Below, piece after piece: positions 34,391-41,354 of a stretch of DNA of 64,000 bases (the first letter of the stretch is position 1; every line of letters begins with the position of its first letter). Position numbers and translations under genes: made by a program. A model generated the notes under the pieces. That model was not told where the DNA came from. It made no database searches and worked only from the letters and a program-made list of their open reading frames with translations. Origin of the DNA: Belnapia arida (GTDB lineage: Bacteria > Pseudomonadota > Alphaproteobacteria > Acetobacterales > Acetobacteraceae); contig NZ_JAETWB010000007.1 in assembly GCF_016773205.1 (NCBI RefSeq), positions 124,001 to 188,000 of the forward strand, written 5' to 3'.

Positions 34391-35425
34391 ATGACCGCGA
34401 CCACCGGGGCCGCCCCTCCCGTCGCCGCGCGGCGCGGTGCCTTCCGCATTCTGCCGGCGATCGAGCTGGCGGTTCTCGCCCTGCTGCTCGTGGTGCCCTT
34501 CCTCCTGGCCGACAGACCGGAGCTGATCACGCTGCTCACCAACGTGGTCATCCTGTCGCTGCTGGCCCTCAGCTTCGACCTCTGCTGGGGCTTCTCCGGC
34601 ATCATGTCCTTTGGCCAGGCGCTGTTCTTCGGCGTCGCCGGCTACGGGGTGGCGCTGGTCGGGCGGGATCTGGAGTTCAGCCAGCTCTGGGCGACGCTGC
34701 CGCTGGCGATGCTGGCCGGCGGCGCCCTCGCGGCCCTCCTGGCGGCCTTCCTGCTGCTCGGCCGCAAGGCACCGACCTCCATCTTCGTCGCCTTCGGCAC
34801 CCTCACCGGCGCCTATGCGGCGGAGCGGCTGGTGGCGGGTTGGCAGTATGTCGGCGCCGGCAACGGCCTGTCGGCCATCAAGCTGATGGCCTTCGGCGAG
34901 TACGAGTTCGTCGAGGGCCTCGACTTCTACGCGGTCGCCTTGACGGCGCTGGTGCTGGTCTACGCCGCCAGCCGCACCCTGGTGCGCTCACAGCTCGGCC
35001 TAGTGCTGGCCGGGATCCGGCAGAACGAGGAGCGGCTGGCCTTCTTCGGCTACCGCGTGCAGGTGTTCAAAGCGGTGGTCTTCAGCCTCGCCGGCATGGT
35101 GGCGGGGCTGTCCGGCGCCCTCTACGGCTATCACCAGGGCTTCACCGGGCCGAGCAACCTGGGGCCCGGCCTGTCCACCACCGCCGTGATCTACTGCCTC
35201 TTCGGCGGTAGCGGCACGCTCATCGGCCCGGTGCTCGGCACCGTGGCGATCGAGGTGCTGAGCTATGTGCTGGCCGACATCGACGCGATCCGCCAGTTCT
35301 GGCCGGTGCTGCTCGGCGTGGTGCTGCTGGTGGTGGTGACTTTCCAGCCGACCGGGCTGCTCGGCCTCGCCGTCTCGGCGCGGGAGCGCATCGGCACCTA
35401 CGGCGCGCGGAAAGCGGCGCGCTGA
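34391..35425 (+). CDS. ABC transporter permease, LivM/UrtC type (second set)
   Basis: 344 residues with about nine membrane spans. Cys-Trp-Gly-Phe-Ser-Gly-Ile-Met-Ser-Phe-Gly-Gln-Ala-Leu-Phe-Phe-Gly near residue 68 is the LivM/UrtC motif. Ile-Arg-Gln-Asn-Glu-Glu-Arg-Leu near 210 is the coupling loop. It starts 4 bases after the receptor stop and its own stop overlaps the next ATG, so it belongs to the same coupled unit. Confidence 0.92.
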   Translation: MTATTGAAPPVAARRGAFRILPAIELAVLALLLVVPFLLADRPELITLLTNVVILSLLALSFDLCWGFSGIMSFGQALFFGVAGYGVALVGRDLEFSQLWATLPLAMLAGGALAALLAAFLLLGRKAPTSIFVAFGTLTGAYAAERLVAGWQYVGAGNGLSAIKLMAFGEYEFVEGLDFYAVALTALVLVYAASRTLVRSQLGLVLAGIRQNEERLAFFGYRVQVFKAVVFSLAGMVAGLSGALYGYHQGFTGPSNLGPGLSTTAVIYCLFGGSGTLIGPVLGTVAIEVLSYVLADIDAIRQFWPVLLGVVLLVVVTFQPTGLLGLAVSARERIGTYGARKAAR

Positions 35426-36159
35426 TGGCTCTGCTGCAGGTGTCGGGCGTCACCAAGACCTATGGTCCGCTGAAGGCGCTGGACGGCGTCGACCTGGAGG
35501 TCGAGGCCGGCAGCTTCCACGGCCTCATCGGCCCGAACGGGTCGGGCAAGAGCACCCTGCTGAAGGCGATCGCCGGCGCCCATTTCCCGACCACGGGACG
35601 CATCCTGTTCGACGGCGGCGATATTACCACCATGCCGCCCTATCAACGCGCGCGCCGCGGGCTCAGCCTGAAATTCCAGATCACCTCGGTGCTGACCGAG
35701 CTGTCGGTCTACGACAACGTCCTGCTCGCGCTGCAGGCGACGGAGGGCTACGGCGCGCTGTTCCGCAGCCGCTCGCGCGCCCGGCTGGACGGCGAAGTGA
35801 TGGCGGCGCTGGAGCGGTTCCGCCTCGCCGGCCGCGCCGACGACCTCGCCGGTGAGCTGAGCCATGGCGAGCAGCAATGGCTCGAGATCGCCATGGCGCT
35901 CGCCCCTCGCCCGAAGCTGCTGCTGTTGGACGAGCCGACCGGCGGCATGAGCCCGGAGGAGCGCCGCGTCACCGGCGAGCTGCTGGCGCCGATCCGGCGC
36001 CATTGCGCGCTGGTGATCGTCGAGCACGACCTCGACTTCATCAAGAACATCTGCGACCGCCTCACCATGCTCGACCAGGGCCGCGTCCTCGGGACCGGCA
36101 GCGTGGCCGAGATCGAGGGGGATGCACGCGTGCAGGAGATCTATACCCGCCGTGTCTGA
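35425..36159 (+). CDS. ABC transporter ATP-binding protein, LivG/UrtD type (second set)
   Basis: 244 residues. Walker A is Gly-Pro-Asn-Gly-Ser-Gly-Lys-Ser-Thr near residue 37. The signature Leu-Ser-His-Gly-Glu-Gln-Gln-Trp-Leu-Glu-Ile-Ala near 145 shares the Ser-His-Gly form of UrtD with the first set. Walker B is Leu-Leu-Leu-Leu-Asp-Glu-Pro-Thr-Gly-Gly near 168, and the switch His is in Val-Glu-His-Asp. ATG 35425 shares its A with the preceding TGA. It energises the second importer with the ATPase encoded next. Confidence 0.93.
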   Translation: MALLQVSGVTKTYGPLKALDGVDLEVEAGSFHGLIGPNGSGKSTLLKAIAGAHFPTTGRILFDGGDITTMPPYQRARRGLSLKFQITSVLTELSVYDNVLLALQATEGYGALFRSRSRARLDGEVMAALERFRLAGRADDLAGELSHGEQQWLEIAMALAPRPKLLLLDEPTGGMSPEERRVTGELLAPIRRHCALVIVEHDLDFIKNICDRLTMLDQGRVLGTGSVAEIEGDARVQEIYTRRV

Positions 36160-36163
36160 CCCC

Positions 36164-36862
36164 ATGACCTCGCCGCTGCTGGAGGTAGCGGACCTCGAGG
36201 CCGGCTATGGCCGAAGCCAGGTGCTGTTCGGCCTGTCCCTCCGCGTGCCGCCGACCGGCGCGGTGGCCATCCTCGGCCGCAACGGCGCGGGCAAGACCAC
36301 GCTGCTGAAGACCCTGGCGGGGGAGATCCGGCCCAGCTCTGGGACCCTACGCCTTGCCGGCGAGGACGTGACGGCGGCACCGGCGGAGCGGCGCGCACGC
36401 CTCGGCATCGGCCATGTGCCGCAGGAGCATGCGATCTTCGCCCGGATGTCGGTGCGGGAGAACCTGATGCTCGGCGCCGGGCCGCGCGCCGACCGGCAGG
36501 CGATCGAGGAGGTTCTGGAGTTCTTCCCCAAGCTCGGCGCCCGCCTCGGTCAGACTGCCGCGACCCTGTCGGGCGGCGAGCGCAAGATGCTGGCAATCGG
36601 CCGCGCCCTGCTCGGCAAGCCGCGCGTGCTGATGCTGGACGAGCCGACCGAAGGCGTCTGGATTGGGGTCATCGACGAGATCGCCGAGCGCCTTGTCGAT
36701 CTGTCACGGCGCATGAGCGTGATCCTGGTCGAGCAGCATGTCGAGCTCGCTCTGACGGTTGCGCAGGCCGCCTATGTCATCGACCGTGGCACGGTGGCGC
36801 TCAGCGGCCCGGCCGATCGTGTGAGGAACGACCCCGCCTTGCTGCGGCTTCTGGCACCGTAA
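36164..36862 (+). CDS. ABC transporter ATP-binding protein, LivF/UrtE type (second set)
   Basis: 232 residues. Walker A is Gly-Arg-Asn-Gly-Ala-Gly-Lys-Thr-Thr near residue 40, with Val-Pro-Gln-Glu-His-Ala-Ile-Phe near 85, the signature Leu-Ser-Gly-Gly-Glu-Arg-Lys near 138 and Walker B Val-Leu-Met-Leu-Asp-Glu-Pro-Thr-Glu-Gly near 158. The start may instead be GTG 36152, four codons earlier and overlapping the previous gene; AGGAG at 36134-36138 does not settle it. It is the last gene of the amide block and converges on the redoxin gene about 100 bases on. Confidence 0.92.
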   Translation: MTSPLLEVADLEAGYGRSQVLFGLSLRVPPTGAVAILGRNGAGKTTLLKTLAGEIRPSSGTLRLAGEDVTAAPAERRARLGIGHVPQEHAIFARMSVRENLMLGAGPRADRQAIEEVLEFFPKLGARLGQTAATLSGGERKMLAIGRALLGKPRVLMLDEPTEGVWIGVIDEIAERLVDLSRRMSVILVEQHVELALTVAQAAYVIDRGTVALSGPADRVRNDPALLRLLAP

Positions 36863-36964
36863 CAGTGCAAGAGCAAGTGCCGTTCCTGTAGCCTGTCGTC
36901 TCGAGGGCGGGCGCGAAGGCGCCAAGGTCTCCGAAATGGACGTAGCGGATGGCGATGGTGGTCT

Positions 36965-37534
36965 TTACGGCAGGCGACAGGCCTCCTCGCGCATCGACGC
37001 CGCGCCGCCCGTCGCAGGATCGGAGAGGACGGTTCCGCCCGCCTCGGCGGCGAGTAGCGCGATATCCGCGCCGAGCACGATGTCCTCGACATGGCCGAAG
37101 GCTTGACGGCGCAGGTGTCCCACGGCGTCGATGATCAGCAACGTCGGGGTTCCCTGCATGGCATAGGCCGCCATGGTCACCGGCATCGGCCCGCCGTGCG
37201 GGTCCGGCGCATCAATCCCGATGGGGAAGTCCAGACGGTACTCATGCGAGAATGCCGCAAGCGTCTCCGGCCTGTTCGCCGCATGGTGCTCGAACACCGT
37301 GTGCAGCCCGAGGACGGCGACCCGGCTCGGGTGAAAGGCACGGCGAATGCGGGAAAGCTGCGGCAATGCGTACTGCACGCAGCCTGGGCAGAGCATCTGG
37401 AAGGCAAGGGCGACGACGACCCGACCGCGCAGCGCCGCAAGCTCGAGGGGCTGCCCCTCGAATGTGTTCAGCCAAAGGCCGGTGGTGGTCCAGGGTGGCG
37501 CGGGCCGCAGCCGCGACCTGTTGTATTCGCTCAT
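36965..37534 (-). CDS. Thioredoxin-fold redoxin with CPGC motif (AhpC/TSA-TlpA type)
   Basis: 189 residues. The redox motif Cys49-Pro-Gly-Cys52 follows a strand (Val-Ala-Leu-Ala-Phe-Gln-Met-Leu) as in redoxin-family proteins, and the cis-Pro region reads Gln-Gly-Thr-Pro-Thr-Leu-Leu-Ile-Ile near 130. There is no signal peptide, so it is probably cytoplasmic. It could reduce peroxides or protein disulfides, and the target is unknown. It is the third gene of a leftward unit behind a MarR regulator and an exported protein, 60 bases after the latter. Co-regulation is inferred from spacing and strand. Confidence 0.82.
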   Translation of the reverse strand: MSEYNRSRLRPAPPWTTTGLWLNTFEGQPLELAALRGRVVVALAFQMLCPGCVQYALPQLSRIRRAFHPSRVAVLGLHTVFEHHAANRPETLAAFSHEYRLDFPIGIDAPDPHGGPMPVTMAAYAMQGTPTLLIIDAVGHLRRQAFGHVEDIVLGADIALLAAEAGGTVLSDPATGGAASMREEACRLP

Positions 37535-37594
37535 GGAGGCATCTCCATCATGGGGCAGGCGGCGGAGGCCGCCCGCCTGTCTCTTCAGCGTGGA

Positions 37595-38353
37595 TCAGCG
37601 CGTTCCAGCGGGCATCGCCCGTCCGGGCAGGCTGAGATCGCCGGAGGCGACGTCGAACACCTCGGCCACGCACAGCAACGGCGCGTGCAGGTTGGCATTG
37701 ACGCGGAGCCCGGCCGTCACGCCGTCGAAGCGGGTGGCGCGCAGCCCGGGCAGCTCGGCCACCGGCACCCTCACCTCGACCGTGCCGCCCAGCAGGCGCG
37801 GCGGCAGGTCGGGGCTGGAAAGGAGCAGCGGCACGCCCGGCCAGTCCCCGGGCAGGCGCGGCTGCGCGCCGGCCGGAATGTCGCGCACCTTCAACGCGCC
37901 GGGCCCGCACGCGTCGTCGGGACCGAGCACCACCCAATGGCTGTGCCAGACATGCCTGTTGCGCTCGCGGCCGGGAGCGTTGTCATCGAAGTCGGGGTGA
38001 AAGGTGACGGCGAGCGCGAGGATGCCCTGGCCTGGCTCAAAGCCGACAACGGCCGTGTCGAGGCTGGTGGGCCAGACATAGGCATGCACGGCCGACCCTT
38101 CGAAACGCCCCGTCTCCACCGGGCGCGTCTCGCCGGCCCGTCCGGCGACCTGGATCTGGAACACGGCGCTGTCGCCTTCGATGGCGATGGCGGCACGAAC
38201 AATGTCGAAGTCCGCGATCCGGGTGTTGCCACGTGGCGCCTCGATGGCGCCCGAATGGCCTTCATGCGCAGCGGCGGGCAGGGCTGCCGCCAGACCGAGG
38301 ACAAGCATCCCCGTTGCTGCGACGAGAAGGCCGCAGCGACTGTTCCGTCTCAT
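37595..38353 (-). CDS. Exported protein of unknown function with HEGHSG start
   Basis: 252 residues. A clear signal peptide (Arg-Arg-Asn-Ser-Arg, hydrophobic core, cleavage after Ala-Ala-Ala) is followed immediately by His-Glu-Gly-His-Ser-Gly, a potential metal-binding mature N-terminus. The rest is beta-rich, with His-Val-Trp-His-Ser-His-Trp-Val near residue 130, another His cluster. I do not recognise the family. A periplasmic metal-binding or small-molecule-binding role is possible but inferred. ATG 38353 lies 15 bases after the MarR stop, so the two are surely co-transcribed. Confidence 0.75.
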   Translation of the reverse strand: MRRNSRCGLLVAATGMLVLGLAAALPAAAHEGHSGAIEAPRGNTRIADFDIVRAAIAIEGDSAVFQIQVAGRAGETRPVETGRFEGSAVHAYVWPTSLDTAVVGFEPGQGILALAVTFHPDFDDNAPGRERNRHVWHSHWVVLGPDDACGPGALKVRDIPAGAQPRLPGDWPGVPLLLSSPDLPPRLLGGTVEVRVPVAELPGLRATRFDGVTAGLRVNANLHAPLLCVAEVFDVASGDLSLPGRAMPAGTR

Positions 38354-38367
38354 GGTGGTGTCTCCAG

Positions 38368-39054
38368 CTAGAGTGTGGACATCGCGCCTGACGCTCCGGT
38401 GGCAAAGCGGGTCCAGACGGCCCCGGCCTCGGCGTCCGGAAGCGGGTCCTGCTCCGGGCAGTCGAGGCGGAGGTGGCGGTCGCCGAAAGGCGCATCGACA
38501 TAGGCGCAGTGGTGCGGCGCCGACGCATCCTCGTGGGCGTAGGGGCGGAAGTACCGGCAGGTCACGCAAAGCCGTGCAGGTGCAATCGCGCCCCGAACCT
38601 GAAGCCCGCGGATCATCTTGACGACGAGCCGCAGCAAAGCCTCCTGCTCAGCGGGCGAAAGGTCAGCCGCGGTATCCAGCAGCATCGCGGGCCAGTCACC
38701 TGCGTCCTGTGCCGCCGTGCGGCCCTCCTCGGTCAGCGCCAAGCCAGCCGCGCGACCATCGCGTGGGTCTGGCTGGCGCATCACCAAGCCCTTGCGTTCG
38801 AGCGTACTGACTGCGTCGCTTGCGGTCGCACGGGTTATGGCGAGTTGCGCGGCAATCTCGGACAAACGTGGAGCCGGGCGACCAGGGCCGCTACGGGCGG
38901 CGATGACGGCAAGCGCCTGCGCCTGTGTGGGGCTCAGCCCGCGCGCCTCGGCGAGGCGCCACTGACCGGCACGCAGTGCCACGGACAGGCGAGAGAGACC
39001 AGCGGCGAGGCGGCGGGGGAGCGGGTCCGACAGGGTGTCGAATACGGCGGTCAT
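38368..39054 (-). CDS. MarR-family regulator with cysteine/histidine-rich C-terminal tail
   Basis: 228 residues. Residues 1-145 are a MarR winged helix: Leu-Ser-Pro-Thr-Gln-Ala-Gln-Ala-Leu near 40, recognition helix Ile-Thr-Arg-Ala-Thr-Ala-Ser-Asp-Ala near 73, and wing Arg-Gln-Pro-Asp-Pro-Arg-Asp-Gly-Arg near 93. Ordinary MarR proteins end there. This one has a tail with Cys-Val-Thr-Cys near 163, His-His-Cys near 180 and Asp-Cys-Pro-Glu near 198, suited to binding zinc or iron or to thiol redox sensing. Its promoter appears leaderless with a palindromic operator, implying autoregulation. It heads a three-gene leftward operon. Confidence 0.88.
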   Translation of the reverse strand: MTAVFDTLSDPLPRRLAAGLSRLSVALRAGQWRLAEARGLSPTQAQALAVIAARSGPGRPAPRLSEIAAQLAITRATASDAVSTLERKGLVMRQPDPRDGRAAGLALTEEGRTAAQDAGDWPAMLLDTAADLSPAEQEALLRLVVKMIRGLQVRGAIAPARLCVTCRYFRPYAHEDASAPHHCAYVDAPFGDRHLRLDCPEQDPLPDAEAGAVWTRFATGASGAMSTL

Positions 39055-39090
39055 GAAGGAGATAATATGTAGGAGTCCTAACTAGTCAAC
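39054..39090 (-). promoter_or_regulatory. Leaderless promoter with palindromic operator of the marR operon
   Basis: Read leftward: -35 TTGACT (39089-39084), 16-base spacer, -10 TATTAT (39067-39062), then seven bases to the ATG at 39054. Transcription would start at or next to the start codon, and there is no ribosome site. The spacer carries the palindrome TAGGACTCCTA (39080-39070), so a bound MarR dimer would block polymerase. Confidence 0.6.
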
Positions 39091-39552
39091 CACGAAAGCT
39101 CGTGACAGGTCCGAAGGCGTTGCCTGCGCGACGAAACCTGCGACGGCCCTCCGATGTGCCGACCCCGCAACGAGAGCGGTCGGCGACGCCCAAATCGTCG
39201 AAGGCGGTAAGCCTCGACCAAGCTTGCGCATGAGCGATAGCGCCGGCGAAGGCCGGCAGCGCAACAGACGAAAGCGTCCATCTTCCCATGGCCAGCATAT
39301 GTCACTTGCCGTGAAGCCTGGCCTGACAGGTGGTAACAGCCAGACAGGTGCCCGACGCGCCAGGTGACGGCACAAGGAATTGAATCGGCAGCTAAACCCA
39401 CCCCATGACGTTTCAGCACTGAATGCTGCATCAGGCGCGACCATGGGAAAGATGGGGGCCACCTTTGCGGCGCTGAATCTATCCTCCGACGCCTGTGACC
39501 GCGGCCAGACCAGCGGCGTTGCCTGACGACGCTTCAAAGTTCAGGAACAAAT
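39091..39552. other. Intergenic stretch left of the GH43 gene
   Basis: About 460 bases between the divergent marR and GH43 genes. Reverse-strand open frames of 115-150 codons overlap each other, lack ribosome sites and match no family I know. I see no strong hairpin. The right end should hold the GH43 promoter. Confidence 0.35.
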
Positions 39553-41043
39553 ATGCAAAGCGAGCAGCCTGCCGCCGCGTATCGCAACGTCGCGCTGACC
39601 CCCGCATCGAGCGGGCTTGCCCGGTTCGAGATCGCCATCACAGCCGCCGAGCCAGGGAGCGCGTCGCGCTCAGTCCTCGTCACTGGGCCCAATCCGGCTT
39701 CCGACGAGCAGATGATGCGCAAGTACAATTTGCCCGATACCGGGCACCACTCCTACCTCGATCTCTTCGAGGCGCTTGCCGGTGATTATGGGATGCGCCT
39801 GCCAAGGAGCCGGCGACCGCTAGAGGCGCCGAACTCGACGACACCGCTCATGCCCCTGCTCACCGAAGCGTTGTCGCCGGACATTCTCTATGGCTACGGC
39901 GACCCAGCCGTGACCCGCGTCCTCGAAGACTCCTCTGGGGCAGGGACCGCGTCCTACTACCTCCTCGCAACCTCGAACGATGCGCCGCAGGTGTTTCCCA
40001 TCCTCTACTCGCAAGACCTCACGGACTGGCAGCCGCTGGGCTTCGTGTTCCCGCAAGGCCATGCGCCCAGATGGGCAGCGGAGATTGGGCAAGGGGGAGA
40101 ATACTGGGCGCCTGAAATGCACCGTGTCGGAAGCGAGTTCCTCGTGTGCTTCGCTGCACGGGAGACGGATAACAGCTTTTCGATCGGGCTCGCCAAATCC
40201 TCCCATCCTGGCGGACCCTTCATCGCCGTTGAGGCACCCATCCTGCGGGGCAACGTTATCGACCCGCATATCCTCCTCGGCCATGAAGGCAGCGCGTACC
40301 TGTTCTGGAAGGAGGACACCAACGATGTCTGGCCAAGTCGGCTGTGCCGGTTCCTGCATGAGCACGGTCTGCTGATAGAAGAGTTGTTTCCGCACGAGGA
40401 GGACCGCCGCACTGCTGCTTTCACCTCGGCACTATGGCCTTGGGTAAAGTCGCTCGGACCCATGGAACGCTTCTTTGTCTTGCAGACATTGGTTGAGGCC
40501 GTCGTCTCCGACTTCCAGGGGTTCTCGGCGCGCCTGTCAGGCATTCTCAAGCGGCAGACTGTTCAAGCGAGGCAGGAAGCGATTGCGGAGATACTGCGAC
40601 TGACCAGGACGCCGGTCTATGCCCAGGAGCTGAACCTGGACACTCTCACCCTTCTCGGTGAGCGGAGGCAGGTATTGCAGAACGACCAAGAGTGGGAAGG
40701 CCACCTTGTCGAGGGCGTATGGGTGAGCGAGCACGGGGGAAGATACTACATGCTCTATGCAGGGAACGATTTCTCAACGGCCGAGTACGGCATTGGTGTT
40801 GCCGTCGCGGATAGTCCGCTGGGTCCGTACCGGAAAACCGAGGAGCCGCTCCTGCGCTCCACGGCGGACTGGTCCGGGCCGGGACATCCGTCGGTGGCTG
40901 TCGGCCCCGATGCGCAACCTTGGCTTTTCCTGCACGCCTTCTTTCCTGGCAGGAGTGGCTATAAGGAGTTTCGCGCAGTCCTTGGGCTGACGATCGCCTT
41001 TGGAACGGAAGGCATCCTGCTGCGGCCTCACCCTGCCGCATGA
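39553..41043 (+). CDS. Glycoside hydrolase family 43-like protein with large helical insertion
   Basis: 496 residues without signal peptide, so probably cytoplasmic. GH43 five-bladed propeller features are visible: general-base Asp in Gly-Tyr-Gly-Asp-Pro-Ala near 118, Tyr-Trp-Ala-Pro-Glu-Met near 185, pKa-modulating Asp in Ile-Asp-Pro-His-Ile near 237, acid Glu in Val-Glu-Gly-Val-Trp-Val near 392, and Gly-Pro-Gly-His-Pro-Ser-Val near 440. About 150 residues separate the second and third carboxylates, including a largely helical stretch not typical of the family. It may act on arabino- or xylo-oligosaccharides. ATG 39553 has AGGAA upstream. It is isolated from other sugar genes. Confidence 0.8.
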   Translation: MQSEQPAAAYRNVALTPASSGLARFEIAITAAEPGSASRSVLVTGPNPASDEQMMRKYNLPDTGHHSYLDLFEALAGDYGMRLPRSRRPLEAPNSTTPLMPLLTEALSPDILYGYGDPAVTRVLEDSSGAGTASYYLLATSNDAPQVFPILYSQDLTDWQPLGFVFPQGHAPRWAAEIGQGGEYWAPEMHRVGSEFLVCFAARETDNSFSIGLAKSSHPGGPFIAVEAPILRGNVIDPHILLGHEGSAYLFWKEDTNDVWPSRLCRFLHEHGLLIEELFPHEEDRRTAAFTSALWPWVKSLGPMERFFVLQTLVEAVVSDFQGFSARLSGILKRQTVQARQEAIAEILRLTRTPVYAQELNLDTLTLLGERRQVLQNDQEWEGHLVEGVWVSEHGGRYYMLYAGNDFSTAEYGIGVAVADSPLGPYRKTEEPLLRSTADWSGPGHPSVAVGPDAQPWLFLHAFFPGRSGYKEFRAVLGLTIAFGTEGILLRPHPAA

Positions 41044-41354
41044 CCGCGGCAAGCATCTGCGCCGGCAGGGCATTTGGCCCAGGCGCTGGCTGAGCAGGAC
41101 GCCGGGATCGGGCCGGCTGACCGCGAAGAGTATGGATCACCTACTGGCGGCACGGGAGAACGATGAGAAAGGCGGGGCATGAAGCCCGGCCTTGCATCTG
41201 TCATGCCGCATTCAAAATGTGATTGCCGCCGTGTCGCACGAGGGCGGCTGCACCTTGGCGTCTGGCCAACCGCTGAAACGCCCACGCTTTCGGACGGGCA
41301 GCGTGGGGCTCTCGCAGAAGAGGTCGTCACTTGGCAAGTCTCGTTGATAACCTC
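41044..41354. other. Intergenic stretch between convergent GH43 and oxidoreductase genes
   Basis: About 310 bases with no credible gene. It contains a hairpin at 41169-41193 (AAGGC and GGGC arms around ATGAA, with one G-G mismatch) that may end transcription from one or both sides. Nothing else stands out. Confidence 0.4.
41169..41193. terminator. GC-rich hairpin between convergent genes
   Basis: AAGGC-G-GGGC (41169-41178) pairs with GCCC-G-GCCTT (41184-41193) around the loop ATGAA, giving nine pairs and one G-G mismatch. It lies 125 bases beyond the GH43 stop and has no U-run, so terminator function is tentative. Confidence 0.35.

Noticed and set aside
36910-36923. GGCGC/GCGCC hairpin between the amide block and the redoxin gene
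   Set aside because: Only five base pairs with no U-run. Such short hairpins are expected by chance at this GC content.
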